Source: Armigeres subalbatus | Lineage: Eukaryota; Arthropoda; Insecta; Diptera; Culicidae | Direction: 5' to 3' | Length of the DNA: 64,000 nucleotides | Assembly: GCF_024139115.2 (NCBI RefSeq) | Contig: NC_085141.1 | Coordinates: forward strand, 247,798,096-247,862,095 | Shown here: positions 1 to 12,330 of the stretch, piece after piece | Position numbering within the stretch: the first letter of the stretch is position 1 | How the letters are laid out: every line of letters begins with the position of its first letter | Notes under the pieces: generated by a model | Seen by the model: only the letters and a program-made list of their open reading frames with translations | Database searches by the model: none | Told to the model about the DNA's origin: nothing | Made by a program: the position numbers and the translations under genes

Positions 1-156
1 CGCTCATGGGTTCGTTTTGGCGCTCTGACACAGTCTGTGGAATCATGCTTTCTTGTTCCCTTTAATGGCCTTGTTTAGAGTCAGCATTGCCGCTTTAAAC
101 AGTTCGCTTCGTACTTCCTTACATCCACCGAGCTACGAAAATATTGTTCAAAGATT

Positions 157-2168
157 AGAGGAACTAGAGGAACTTCCGGAGGAATTCCTGGAGGAACTAC
201 CGGAGAAATTTCTGGAGGAACTTCCGGAGGAATTCCTGGAGGAACTTCCGGAGAAATTTCTGGAGGAACTTCCGGAGGAATTTCTGGAGGAATTTCCGGA
301 GGAATTCCTGGAAGAACTTCCGGAGGAATTCCTGGAGGAACTTCCGGAGGAATTCCTGGAGGAACTTCCGGAGCAATTCCTGGATGAACTTCCGGAGCGA
401 TTCCTGGAGAAACTTTCGGAGGAATTCCTGGAGGAACTTATTGAGGAACTTCCGGAGGAGTTCCTGGAGGAATTTCTGGAGGAATTTCCGGAGGAATTCC
501 TGGAGGAACTTCCGGAGGAATTCCTGGAGGAACTTCCGAAGGAATTCCTGGAGGAACTTCCGAAGGAATTCCTGGAGGAACTTCCGGAGGAACTTACGTA
601 GGAATTCCTGGAGGAACTTCCGAAGGAATTCCTGGAGGAACTTCCGAAGGAATTCCTGGAGGAACTTCCGGAGGAATTTACGTAGGAATTCCTGGAGGAA
701 CTTACGGAGGAATTCCTGGAGGAACTTACGGAGGAATTCCTGGAGGAACTTACAGAGGAATTCCTGGAGCAACTTACGGAGGAATTCCTGGAGGAACTTC
801 CGGAGGAATTCCTGAAGGAACTTACGGAGGAATTCCTGAAGAAACTTCCGGATGAATTCCTGGAGGAACTTCCGGAGGAATTCCTGGAGGAACTTACGGA
901 GGAATTCCTGGAGGAACTTCCAGAGGAATTCCTGGAGGAACTTCTGAAGGAATTCCTGGAGAAACTTCCGGAGGAATTCCTGGAGGAACTTCCGGAGGAA
1001 TTCCTGGAGGAACTTACGGAGGAATTCTTGGAGGAGCTTACGGAGGAATTCCTGGAGGAACTTACGGAGGAATTCCTGGAGGAACTTCCGGAGAAATACC
1101 TGGAGGAACTTCCGGAGGAATTCCTGGAGGAACTTTCGGAGAAACTTATTGAGGAACTTCCGGAGGAGTTTCTGGAGGAACTTCTGGAGGAATTTCCGAA
1201 GGAACTTCTGGAGGAACTTCCGGAGGAATTCCCGGAGCAACTTCCGGAGGAATTCCTGGAGGAACTTCCGGAAGAATTCCTGGAGGAATTTCCGGAGGAA
1301 TTCCTGGGGGAACTCATTGAGGAACTTCCGGAGGAGTTCCTGGAGGAACTTCCGGAGGAATTTCCGGAGGAATTCCTGGAGGAACTTCCGGAGGAATTCC
1401 TGGAGGAACTTCCGCAGGAATTCCGAGAGGTCCTTACGAAGGAATTCCTGGAGGAACTTCCGAAGGAATTCCTGGAGGAACTTCCGGAGGAACTTACAGA
1501 GGAATTCCTGGAGGAACTTACGGAGGAATTCCTGGAGGAACTTACGGAGGAATTCCTGGAGGAACTTACGTAGGAATTCCTGGAGGAACTTACGGAGGAA
1601 TTCCTGAAGGAACTTACGGAGGAATTCCTGAAGAAACTTCCGGATGAATTCCTGGAGGAACTTCCGGAGGAATTCCTGGAGGAACTTACGGAGGAATTCC
1701 TGGAGGAACTTACGGAGGAATTCCTGGAGGAACTTCCGGAGGAATTCCTGGAGGAACTTCCGGAGGAATTCCTGGAGGAACTTACGGAGGAATTCCTGGA
1801 GGAGCTTACGGAGGAATTCCTGGAGGAACTTACGGAGGAATTCCTGGAGAAACTTCCGGAGGAATTCCTGGAGGAACTTCCGGAGGAATTCCTTGAGGAA
1901 CTTTCGGAGAAACTCATTGAGGAACTTCCGGAGGAGTTCCTGGAGGAACTTCCGGAGGAATTTCCGGAGGAATTCCTGGAGGAACTTCCGGAGGAATTCC
2001 TGGAGGAACTTCCGGAGGAATTCCTGGAGAAACTTCCAGAGGAATTCCTGGAGGAACTCATTGAGGAACTTCCGGAGGAGTTCCTGGAGGAACTTCCGGA
2101 GGAATTCCTGGAGGAACTTCCGGAGGAATTCCTGGAGGAACTTCCGGAGGAATTCCTGGAAGACTGTC
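157..2168. repeat. 24-bp minisatellite array (left copy)
   Basis: About 80 head-to-tail units of 24 bp, each built from an EcoRI-type palindrome (AGGAATTCCT) followed by GGAGGAACTTCCGG. Variants differ mainly in one codon-sized block (CTTCCG versus CTTACG), and several blocks restart with 'ATTGAGGAACTTCC' (near 440, 1147, 1315, 1915 and 2060), which suggests higher-order duplication. Because 24 is divisible by three, open frames run through on both strands: (+) repeats of EEFLEELP, (-) repeats of RNSSGSSS or LRKFLQEF. I regard these as non-coding. The array stops at about 2168, after which the motif degenerates over about 80 bp. The same unit recurs in inverted orientation at 52.85-55.2 kb. 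Confidence 0.95.
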
Positions 2169-2579
2169 CAAGGGTGTTTCTGGATTAACTTCCCAACGAA
2201 CTTGCGGATGAACTTCCTGAGGAATTCGTTGAGGAACTTTAAAAAAAATTCCGGAAAAAATTTGACGGTTGAAATTAGTTCACGCCAACTCACGCCGCCG
2301 CGCCGCCGCAGCTAATTGCCAACGCCGTGACGCCACCACGCTGGCTTAAAATGATCTATCACGCCGCCGGTGAAATTTTTCAGTAATACACTGCTCAAAC
2401 ATTATCCTTACAACGATAGCTCTTAACTACGGTTATTGGCAATACGAAACTCGAGAAGCAGGTCTAGCGTCTTATCCACCGTGAATACTGCATCGAAAGC
2501 GCATGCTGTACTACATTGATTAGGCCTTTTTGATAACAGATCTCGAAGTCATATTTACCCGTAGTGGACAACATCTTAT

Positions 2580-2855
2580 TGAGGCTGTTGGTTTTTTTTG
2601 GAGAAAGGCCGTTTGATCGGAAGTTATTCGGCTGAAGGCCACTAGGACAAAAGATGTTTGGCCGAATGTCATTCGATCAAACAAACTTCATATTCACTCA
2701 ATTCAGCAAACTTAATTTGCGGTCGAATGACCTGCTTGATCAAAGGAAATATTCTGCCCGTCATCTATTCGGCCAAATAGTCCTTTCTGCTAAACGACCA
2801 TTCCGGCCAAACGACATTTTCGGCTGAATGACCTGTTCGTTCGTTCGTGAGTGAA
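2580..2855. repeat. Degenerate motif cluster, TTCGGCC-AA-GAC type
   Basis: About ten imperfect copies of a motif resembling TTCGGCCGAATGAC lie in both orientations (for example 'ttggccgaatgtcattcg', 'cggccaaacgacatt', 'cggctgaatgacctg'). Spacing is irregular at about 20-30 bp. No coding potential is visible. It is probably a decayed minisatellite or the internal repeat of a MITE. Confidence 0.6.
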
Positions 2856-5680
2856 CGTGTTTTGTACCGGATGCATAACTTTTGCGAGATCTGGGTTATT
2901 ATTCCTTTTTGTGCGGTCGGAAACTAAATCAATCACTGCGCGATCGATCGTGGCTTTCCCGTATTCTTCATTGACTGAGAGGGCTGAAAGCAGTACACAA
3001 CGAATTTGATTCCTTCGGATCCAAAGCCACCTTAATCAAACCGGACAAACTGACCCGTTAGATCCGTTTTGACTCAAATTCCGAACACTCGCTTTTATAT
3101 GGCCATTTTGGCTTTATTTATATGATTTTCTCCATAGAAGCTTAAATTATTTTGCAAACTTGATCTTCAGTACGCAAAACCGATAAAAACTTTGATTTTA
3201 GAGCGCTAAAATGCTTGTGTTCGGAATATGAGCCATGTTCGGGATTTGAGCCAAAACGGTATATGCCGCAAATTGTTGACCCAAGGATGTTGTTTCTTCA
3301 ATTTCAATGTCTGCCAATTAGTTTTTTTTTTATAAAAACAAGTCAAACAATCAGCCTGTGCAATTAAGAAGCTGAAGATGGTGTTCAGTACATAAAATGA
3401 ATCTCGCTATACAATTTCAATGATTACTATAATATCTGGTTCCAACACATGTTCAAATTTTAAGTTAAATCGAGCAGAAATTCGACATTAATAACAACAT
3501 AGGTGAAATTGTACGCACAATCGATGATGCATACCTGCTTAAAAATGCTTGATAAAAAGTAACACTTTTCAAAATTCCACTGGGTTTAATAAGCAGTTTT
3601 TAAGTGCTGGCCAACCCATCAAAGGAAACACTATAAATTTGCATTGTCACTTGTTTTTACTTTTCATACTTAAATATATGGATGTCATAAAACTTGATAT
3701 GTCTTAATTTTTCATGAAGCTACCGCAGGTTTTCCATTGCTCTAAAAAATATATATTACTCTACAGAAGGTCGCTACAAACTCCTGCCCCACTTAATTGT
3801 GTTAATATTAAGTGAAATGTGCTTCGAATATGGTAATTACAATTATTACCAACTGCTGTTTCCTCGGAAGCGCCTGCAGGGCAGATACCGTCCAACCAAC
3901 ATATACGTTAATAACATGCTCCATCGAAGCGATTATTGTCTACTTGCCTCCAGTTTGCTTCTCGTTTTGCTCAGTTGGTGCCCGATTCTGTTGTCCTTTT
4001 TTCCGCTTCACAAGCTGCGATATCGACTTCGAAGATATGACCACTCTCGATAATGATCTTTTACAAGTTTTTTACTCTTGTTGCTGCAGGTACGCTGAAA
4101 TTTGAGATAAATTCTTGGCAAAGAAAATTAAACGGGAGCAGTATGTAAAGCATACGAACTTTTCACATGTTTGAAGATTGTTAAAACGTAATTTTTATAG
4201 AAGAATGACAGAAATTTTGATTTAGAAATAATCACAATTTCATGTAAATGCATCTTTACCTTTGCAACACGAAAGTTCCTGTGCCTTACATCCTTATGTC
4301 TTTATGACTAACTTCCCCCCGACAAGCGCACATGACACGTAAAGTCTACCTTCTGTTTAGTTTGTTGCTCTTCCAACGGGCCTGAAGAGGAACAACCGAA
4401 ACAAGAGAGGCTAATGAACTTCCGAGCGGTTTTCTGCCATCGGATACCTGCAGCCAAAAACTGGTTCCTGATAACAGCAGACCACAGTCTGGAGACGACG
4501 GCTGTCGTGAGTTTCGTGTTTTGCGGACGACCGCAGAGGAACAAAAACACAATGCTTTTCCTTTTTCGGGAGAACCAAAAACAGCTGGTAGATGGTACAA
4601 GTGGTTCGAACCATATTTTCCTTCTGGACAAATTATGGTGTTACTTTGCTACCTGTGGTATACGTAATATTCGTTTTAGCCAAATACTAATTAACTTGCA
4701 CTGAAAAGGTAGTTGGGCAGTACAAAAAAGTCGACTGTATCGAAGCCAGTGTTGGAAATAATCACTCCGAAATTTACATTGCGTGTCATTATCACACTAA
4801 CGTTTTATTCTTCGTTCTCTTTTTCTTCCTTTTCAGGTAACGAACGCATCCAGTATTCTTAGCTAGAGAAAAACCACTATCGCAGCCTATACTGCGCCTG
4901 TCGCCTCTCGGGTAACGAATCGCCTCAATCAAATTTTAAAACCACAAAAACACATCCAACCTGTTGATCGGCTCTTATCTCAATTACCGCAACAACAAGA
5001 TTTGCCCCTCTTTTCTTGGTGTTGCAATTAAAGAATCAACTTTGTCACCCCGAAAGAAACGCTACATCCAACCCCTTCGCTATTGAAATTTTGCAGAAGA
5101 ACCTCGTCACCCCTCTTGCTCGCTAGGACGAGCGAACCTTTTCCCTTCCATCAATCCCTTTTGATTTTATGTTTTCGCACGCACCGAATATTAGCCCTTC
5201 CACATCGGCGTAACGAAACGAAATGATGAACGAAGAAACAAATATGTTGTCCCTTTCCACCGAACAGCAACGCAAACAGTCTCTATTCGAACTTCAAAAC
5301 TGTCAACAATGCATGAAACGCGTTTCGGTTCGCTTGACTGCCGTCTTCCGAGTCTTCCGGGAAGATGTCGACCATCGTCTTCTCATAGCAGCAGCAGCAG
5401 AGCAGGATGAGAAGCGAAAGGAAGGGAACAGCTTCTTACTCACTTGCTAGAAATTAGGCCACTGTGTAATTTTTAAAGAGATGAATAAACACTGTTTTGG
5501 CGGTGTTAGTGTAACGTTCCATTACCGTTTTTTAACAGGAAAAAATCCAATGAATATTTTTTTTATTGCATAGGAAGTTTTAAACGGAATTAAGGGGTGC
5601 TTTATTGAGAGACTAGGCAAACCAATTCTAGAAGAGATTTTTTTTTCCTTCCTTTTATTAGATCCGTTGCTCATGTGAGC
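2856..5680. other. Gene-free stretch, no recognisable feature
   Basis: AT-rich sequence with short poly-A/T runs. The open frames here are at most about 107 codons, overlap on both strands and resemble no family I recognise. A 97-codon (+) frame at 3812-4105 begins with a hydrophobic run, but nothing around it (Kozak context, splice sites, codon bias) supports a gene. Confidence 0.5.
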
Positions 5681-5689
5681 ATGACAAAC

Positions 5690-5960
5690 ATTTAAACATA
5701 GCGATTGATTGGCGACTCCATAGCTATTAACGGTAGTCCTTCCCAGTGAAATGATCCAAATCAGGACTGAGAATCGATCTCGTGATCTCCTGGTGGTGTA
5801 CCGAGGTCGTGGGTTCGATTCACTATCCTTCGGTGGGAACTTGACTTCAATCATTTTTCGACTTGAATTTATATTCATTCGAAATCTTGCGGCGAGTATA
5901 TTATAGATCTGAGTTGAATTCTTCTGATAGATGGACCCCTCGTTAGTTATACAGGAAAAT
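5690..5960 (+). repeat. Possible tRNA-like / SINE-type fragment
   Basis: The sequence 'gtgggttcgattcac' at about 5808-5822 matches the pol III B-box (GGTTCGANTCC) well. It sits inside a GC-richer island about 270 bp long that differs from its AT-rich surroundings. A convincing A-box and a terminal A-tail are not seen, so this may be a 5'- or 3'-truncated SINE, or part of a retrotransposon UTR. Confidence 0.3.
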
Positions 5961-6157
5961 TCTTTTATGGTCAATTCTTGACTTACCAAAACTGTCATTA
6001 CTCCATCATTTCCCGATCTTAGAGATCAGTATATCTTTGGTAAGAGGAAGAGTGTGTCCTTAAGTGTGTGCGATAATAAAAATAAAGGCAGACATATTGA
6101 ATTTGGCCGCCATTTTGAAATTTATTTTTGAAAACTATTTTCCCGCTAGGTTTGCAA

Positions 6158-6207
6158 CCACGGCTTCCGAGCCTCTTGAAAGGAGGCTTCCGAGCCTCTT
6201 GAAAGGC
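6158..6207. repeat. Two tandem copies of the 23-bp unit
   Basis: Two consecutive copies of the unit containing GAGGCTTCCGAGCCTC are found here. It is the same unit that forms the large array at 61.14-62.30 kb. This is a small seed or relic of that family 55 kb away, in the same orientation. Confidence 0.85.
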
Positions 6208-6209
6208 TC

Positions 6210-7390
6210 AATTAAAAAAAAACTCAATTCAATATCTCGGTTCGGTATGGGCGGATTGCGCTCAAATTTTGACACAAATCATAGAACTTTCTTGGGAATC
6301 GTGTAAAGTTGGTTAAGTTCACTGCACGAAGCTGCAATACCTCGTTCTATCCTTATGCCCCTTATTTGTAATGCTTTCCGGGAGACCTTAGCATTTTGTG
6401 TAATAATTATAAAATAATCGAACGTGGGGTAAAATGAGCTATATTTAAGCTTGTTTGTTCAGTCGTGCGGTGGACAAAAATAGCACGTTTTGGAGGCATT
6501 TTAACCAGTGTGCACCGGGGTGTTTCATGACACCGCGCCGGTGGTTGACATGCCTCATACTGAGGCCCCAACAAATCACCATAAACACTGGTCAAATATC
6601 ATTGAATACTTACCCCTTTTTAGCATATCAAACTCCATCACATTACATACCTGAAACGATAAAAACATTATTTGATAGCTTGTAAAACAATTGCTTGTAA
6701 AACAAACAAATTGCGTTCAAAACTTCACCACAGAGTAATTTTGAAACGTTTAATTCATTTAAAGATTAAAAAGGTTAAAATGGTTATCCGTCATTTTTTA
6801 TGTTATCTAAGGGCTCCCGCAGGCCCTAGAATCTAGAACAAAAACTGCATCCTCATTCTAACATTGCACCAGTCAATTTCCCGCTTTGGTGCAGCTATGC
6901 GCAATTCACCACACTAACCACCGGAGACAAAAAAAATAGACTTTAATACATAATACCAGATCTTTTCGAATCTTTTCCAAAAAAGTTTAGCCAAATTTCA
7001 TTTTTTTTATACATATTTGTTCGGGAGACACTTAACGGAATGAACTTCAACAAGACATCAAAAAATTAATCTACAAGTTACAATCAAACAATTTTGGAAC
7101 TAGCTCATTCAATATATATGTTAAATTAACTTCACGAAAATCACGAAATTTTTTTTGGTTTTGTCCGGCTTTCCGCCACTGTGCAACGTTCTGTTGCCGA
7201 CAGAGTGGCTACTTGGTCTTCTGCTAGGAAGAGTCGTTCGCCAATATCCGCTGTGTGCCCTTGATTCTATTCAAAGCTACTTTCTTCTCCGACTGAGAGG
7301 AAAAGTTTTCGCTAGAATAAGAACTGAACTATATTTACCGTTACTGGTACTACTGGAGATTCTTTCTGCGATGTAGTGAGCCTTCAGGAT
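6210..7390. other. Gene-free stretch
   Basis: AT-rich sequence with no tandem repeat, inverted repeat or family motif that I can see. The 73-codon (+) frame at 7155-7376 lies just upstream of the RTE-like fragment but does not resemble its reading frame. Confidence 0.45.
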
Positions 7391-7431
7391 TCAATAACGT
7401 GAACACTTCCGTCCGGATAAACTATACGGTT

Positions 7432-7446
7432 GATCAAGGCGACGAT
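7432..7446. repeat. Left target-site duplication, GATCAAGGCGACGAT
   Basis: These 15 bp are repeated exactly at 8453-8467. In the intact relative (minus strand near 63870) the sequence reads continuously across this point, which shows that the second copy arose with the insertion. Confidence 0.9.
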
Positions 7447-8452
7447 TTTTTTTTTTGGTGATGGTGATGGAAATCTGCAACCAGACACCTGGGGAGGGGA
7501 ACCCAGGTAGTATGGGGATGGGATCACCACTCCCGACCCACTAAAACCAACTGCTTCCTCTCCAGTCATTCCCCCGGCCCGCAATAAAGCAATACTTCGG
7601 GGGATGACTATTGGGCATTGTGCCCCCTCCATGACGTACACAAGTGCACGTATGCGCCTAAACTCTCCGACACTCCCCATGCAACACATTTGCACAAGAC
7701 ACACTGGCACCACATGTGCCCCAACACTCACCTGCCTATGTCGCTTGAATGATTGCAAGAGGAGTAACAGGTACCCTGCAGGGGGTACCCCATGCCGCCA
7801 TCTCACAACATAGACAGTCCTCATTCAGTATGGTGTTCACCCCGTCCTGCAACAGGGTGGCACCACTTGTCTACCAAGCCGGAGGCGACCCTAGGTTGGT
7901 GGCTTCTATGCCGCTCATACCTCAGCTACGAGGCAGACCCTTTAATGTCTCCTATTTCTGTGGTGCCGCAGAAGCATCAACCCCCCGACACTCCTGCCAG
8001 TCATAGCCAGACTTTCGTGTCCCCTACTTCTGAGGTGCCGCAGAGGTAACTGCCCCCCGACACTACTGCCAGGCCTAGCGAGACTTCACTCAATCCGTCC
8101 CTGACAGCCCACACTCTGACCATACGTATCATGCGAGTCTGACTTGTGTGCTCGCTCATACATTTAGTCCCAATCGCTTGCACCACATGTGCACCACTTG
8201 GAGGTGTGTGGGTACCACCCACTGCTACCCGCTTGCTGCCGAACCAGCCCTCACAGGCTCCGTTAACGACCTGGCCAATTGTTTCACCCCCCCATGTAAT
8301 TCATCCCCTCGGCACGGGTCGCCTGACACCTTGGGTTTCGGGGTTAGGGACGCCATATTGTCAGCTTCAGTGTTGTACTGAGCCTGACGATATGGCCGGA
8401 TTTACACCGTTACGCACTACTTCCAAGTATCAATACCCCAACGTAACGGGAA
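7447..8452 (-). mobile_element. 1.0-kb non-LTR retroposon inserted in the RTE-like pseudogene
   Basis: The insertion is flanked by a perfect 15-bp duplication (GATCAAGGCGACGAT). It starts at left with a run of T (7447-7456), which is the A-tail of a minus-strand element, and ends at right with the 5' end. There is no RT coding. Near its 5' end it carries a module (CTCGGCACGGGTCGC, about 8309-8323) shared with the 5' UTR of the LOA-type element (38595-38609), in the same orientation. Its middle shares 'ACCCACACACCT' and 'GCACATGTGGTGCA' blocks with the retroposon at 39972-41235. It could be a non-autonomous family that keeps both ends, or a 5'-truncated copy of an unseen autonomous element. 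Confidence 0.8.
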
Positions 8453-8972
8453 GATCAAGGCGACGATGGATCGGGTGTTGTGCGTAGTTTGAGTTTCAGG
8501 GGCATTCTCGAGTCCCTTCGAAACGCGTAAAGGGTTACGGCAAGGTGATGGTCTTTCGTGCCTGCTATTCAACATCGCTTTGGGGGGAGCAAAACGATGG
8601 GTAAGGATTGACACGAGTGGTTTTTTAGGTTTTGCCGACGACATTGATATTATGACACATAGCTTTGAGAAAATGGAGAAAGCCTAAATCTGACTGAAAA
8701 AGAAAGCTTAACGGACTGGACTAGTCAACAAGTAAATGATAGGAAGACGCTCAAGAGAGGACAATGTAAGCCACCCACCACGGGTTTGTATCGGTGGTGA
8801 CGAAATCGAGGTGGTTGAAGAATTTGTGTACTGGCTCCCTGGTCGGTGGTGACCTCCGATAATGATACCAGCAGAGAAATTCAGAGACGCATAGTGGCGG
8901 GAAATCGTACGTACTTTGGACTCCGCAAAACGCTCCGATCGAATAGAGTTCGCCGCTGTACCAAACTGACTA

Positions 8973-9608
8973 CATACCTACCTGGATTCCAGAATACCTG
9001 GTTTGGCTACAGCGTTGATACACTTATGCCTGGCGTATAGAAGAGCTTCATAACCGTCGGTCTTGGGCGATGTGCCTCCACTTTCCCCGAATGTTCAGGG
9101 TCCCCAGGTCCGATTCCACCGGTGCAGCCAGCGTGTTCGTGGTCTTCCACGAAGTCGCCGGCCCCTATCTTGTTCTCTGTTAAATATTGTTTTTGCTTTT
9201 CTTTCTTCCGATATTCGCACTAAGTGACCAGCCCACTAAAGTCTGCCGTATTTTATTCGATTCACAATGCTTTCTTCTTTGTATACTTGATACAGCCCAT
9301 GATTCATGTGTCTGCGCCACAAACCATTTTCTAGTTTCCTCTGAGTATTGTACGCAGCACTTTTCGCTCGAAAACCCCGAAAGATCTCCAGTCTGCCTCT
9401 TTTAACGTCCATGCTTCATGTCCGTAAAGGGCCACTGGTAGAATCAGAGTTTTGTATAGAGCAAATTTCGTTTCCGTCTGCATGCTGCGGGACCTAAGCT
9501 AGTTATGTAATCCGTAAAAGGCCCTAGTCGCAGCAGCAATACGTCTTTTCACTCCACGGGAAACGTCATTGTCACATGTCAGAAGTGTACAAAGGTAAAC
9601 AAATTCTT
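8973..9608 (-). pseudogene. RT C-terminal fragment of a second RTE-like family
   Basis: Read on the minus strand, this gives 'RGVKRRIAAATRAFYGLHN', a stop, 'LRSRSMQTETKFALYKTL', 'LYGHEAWTL', 'FGVFERKVLRTIL', then 'RGRRLRGRPRTRWLHRWN' and a stop near 9110. This is the C-terminal part of an RTE-type polyprotein but distinct in sequence from the plus-strand element it interrupts. The junctions show only a short shared CTGACTA (8966-8972 and 9609-9615), so the exact ends and duplication are uncertain. Confidence 0.65.
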
Positions 9609-10084
9609 CTGACTATCTACAAAACGCTTATTTGACCAGTAGTTCTCTACGGTCATAAGACCTGGACGATGCTCGTGAATGATCAATGCGAGTTGGAGTT
9701 TTCGAGAAGAAAGTGCTGCGTACCATCTATGGTGGGGTGCAGATGGCGGAAAGTACATGGAGGAGGCGAATGAACCACGATTTGCAACATCTGTTGGGAG
9801 AACTGTTTTCGTTGTTCACACCGTGAAAATATAAAGACTGCGGTGCGCCAGGCACGCAGCCAGAATGTCGGACAATAATCCAGTTAAAATGGTTCTTGAC
9901 AACCATCCAACGAGAACAAGAAGGCGAGGTACGCAGCGGGCAAGGTGGATCGATCAGGTGGAAGATGACTTGCGGACCCTCCGTAGACTGCGTGGTTGGC
10001 GACATGTAGCCATGAACCGAGCCGAATGGAAGATTCTTATATACCACACAGGCCACTTCGGTCTTAGTCTGAATAAATAAAAAA

Positions 10085-10985
10085 TAGCATGCCCTTTGTG
10101 GTGCATAAAATAGAATGGCATAGCACACGTTGATGGTCATTCAAGAAATTTCTGAATTAGGACCTTTAGGTCCACACAATTATGTGCAGGACTATCAGCC
10201 TGTTTTAAATGAAGAACATGTGCCTTGCGATATTGGCCCGATTTTGTCACTCCCTGATTTTGTCAACCCCTTAATTTTTCACATTCTGCATTTACAACCA
10301 ATGTACTTCTTCGTATTAGTGATATGGATGGAGTTTGTATGCTACCTGGAATCCATGACAACAAGAATTAATTGGAATGCAAACATACCAAGATAAGATT
10401 ACACAACTTGTTTATTCCCTTATAACTACGATACAGGGCTGGATTTGCACGTCTTGTTCCTATGGAGTTCGTATTCTGCATAGAACAGATGCAAACAACT
10501 CGAACTACTTGGAATGCAAACATATATTAACGAGATGGATTACACAACTTAGTAACTCCTCAATACAGTCAACCTTCTGTGAGTCAATATTGACATCGAC
10601 TCATGGAATTATCGACAAGGTGAATGAAAAATCTTTTAATATCTGTTTATATGTACCATCACACTAAGCCAAAAACTATTTTTTAATATGGCATATTTTG
10701 TTCCCATGAGTCAATATCGAGTTATGGAACATCGACTCATGAAGGTTTGACTGTAATTGCCTCTCGTTTGGAGGTTGATTTGCAGATCTTTATTGAATGG
10801 AGTTCGTAGACTACCTAGAACCGTTGACTATAACAAGAACTACTTGGAATGCAAACATTTACTGAGATGAGGTTGCATAACTTGTTATTTGTTCAATTAC
10901 TGGCTCCATTACGGTGGTTGATAAGCCAATTTTGACTCTATGAAGTTTGTTGACTACATTGAGCCCATGACAACAACAAAAGCTA
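10085..10985 (+). repeat. Compound satellite, left flank (131-bp then 143-bp family)
   Basis: One copy of the 131-bp unit ('catgccctttgtggt', 'ggtcattcaagaaa') at about 10085-10200 is followed by a junction segment ('gcgatattggcccgattt', 'attagtgatatggatgg') and then four or five divergent copies of the 143-bp unit up to 10985. The order 131-bp unit, junction, 143-bp unit is repeated inside the TTAA element at 14065-15260, so the two regions share a duplicated architecture. Confidence 0.75.
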
Positions 10986-11843
10986 CTTGAAATTAGGGCT
11001 TCCATTCCCGGAAACAATTTCCCGGGAAATCATATTTCCCGGGATTCCCGATTCCCGGGATTTATGTATCAGTTTCCCGAATTTCCCGGAAAATGAACAT
11101 ACTCAAATATTTTGTAATAATTGTCTTATTTATTAAATTTGATGATAACGGATTTTGGGGTATCAAGTACATTTTGTTACTAGCATCATCTCACTATTTA
11201 TTTCACCTGATGTTTAAGAATGTAAGTTATAACTAAAAATGCTACAGAATCATATGGTGCATTCCAACACGTGTTGAAGAGAGGCGAGACAAAGAACCAG
11301 TTTGTATCCATCGTTCGTTTATTCAGTAGGTCCAAACGTCAGTAAGCGTTGTGAAGTCGAATTAAAAATTTAGTGTCTGTGATGAAACAGCAGAGCTACC
11401 AATGTTCGCAGATATTCAAGCAATAGCAGTGACCGCTTTGGCAGGTTTGTCCTATTATTGTCAAAGGTTTTTTAAGACCATCAATCCTTTTTGATTCAAT
11501 TCCCGAACAGACTCATATTCCGAAGACTCGTTTGTATTTTGAGATATTTCTGAAATATTTCCATTGAATATTTTATAATATTGGTGGACTAACAGATCTT
11601 GATGGAAAAACAGAATTTTGGTCTTTAGTATGCGATCATTACAACTGTCTTACAAAAAATACTCGCAAAACTTTTGCAATTTGATGCGTTTTATGTGCTG
11701 TTCGCCATTTCAAGCAAAGTTTGGCTGAAAAAAATGTTATAGTCAGGATCATTAAAGTACGACAATCAAGCACTCACCTGAAAGCTTTTTTTTATTTCGA
11801 ATGGAAGAATTCTCATTTCAAATATTTCATTCACCTGCTTTAA

Positions 11844-12330
11844 CCCTTATGCGGCCAACAAAAAAAACACACGTGGATGGCCGACAGGGTACCCGTGTTC
11901 CACTAAATTGATATTCTCATAACTTCAACAATTTTCAACCGATTTGGATAATTTTGACAGTTTTGGAAACAGAAAATATACTTTTTGCTCATTGTCAATG
12001 TTTACAGCTTATGACCATGGTTATACAAGAAAACTTTGAAGTAAGGCTTAAGAGTCTACACGCGTAACCAAAGGCCATTCAACCAGTTTCAAATATGCTA
12101 CAAGCTCTTTGCGCTTCTTAGAATTGAAGGTGTTCACAGTATATGCTTCGGGTAATGCAAAAATCCCTGAAATGAGGTCTTAGTCATCCGAGAAATCTCT
12201 GGAGTAAAGCCTAAAGATCTACTCGCGTAACCAAAGGCCTATTATGCAAATTTAAATACGGTACATGCTCTTTGTGGTACTTAGCATAGAATGCGTTCAC
12301 AGTATATGTTCCGAGTCATTCAAGAAATCT
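11844..12330. repeat. Left inverted arm of the TTAA segment
   Basis: It is inverted and similar over about 450 bp to 17855-18325. The right arm has about 165 bp extra at its outer side (18326-18490), within which the 'aacacgggtacc' motif is duplicated. The strongest identity is in 'tgatattctcataacttcaa' and the following 60 bp. Confidence 0.8.

Larger units (their letters stand above)
7391..10080 (+). pseudogene. RTE-like non-LTR reverse transcriptase, split by two insertions
   Basis: Three collinear blocks (about 7391-7446, 8453-8972 and 9609-10080) match, in order, the element on the minus strand at 62865-64000. Recognisable parts are the RT core around 'RQGDGLSCLLFN' (8530-8580), the 'GFADDIDIM' catalytic region (8625-8660), the 'SREIQRRIVAGNRTYFGLRKTLRS' block (about 8870-8945, split here by position only), 'YGHKTWTML' (about 9650-9675) and a C-terminal block with 'RARWIDQVEDDLRTLRRLR' ending in a stop at about 10078-10080. 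Frameshifts and stops run throughout. There is no endonuclease domain, so the copy is 5'-truncated. It is interrupted by a 1,006-bp retroposon (7447-8452) and a 636-bp reverse-strand RT fragment (8973-9608). The C-terminal layout and arginine-rich tail fit the RTE clade of mosquitoes; clade assignment is from memory. Confidence 0.8.

Noticed and set aside
148..2293. 637- and 698-codon minus-strand frames (RNSSGSSS and LRKFLQEF repeats)
   Set aside because: Same explanation: shadow frames of the left 24-bp minisatellite, open simultaneously in overlapping frames on both strands.
3812..4105. 97-codon frame with hydrophobic N-terminus
   Set aside because: Overlaps an equally long frame, no homology recognised, cysteine-rich tail looks random, no regulatory context.
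5522..5998. 158-codon minus-strand frame
   Set aside because: Runs through a tRNA-like/SINE-type patch and AT-rich DNA; not conserved-looking.
8966..9615. Target duplication CTGACTA for the inner RT fragment
   Set aside because: Only seven bases and the flanks are diverged; not enough to call a duplication.
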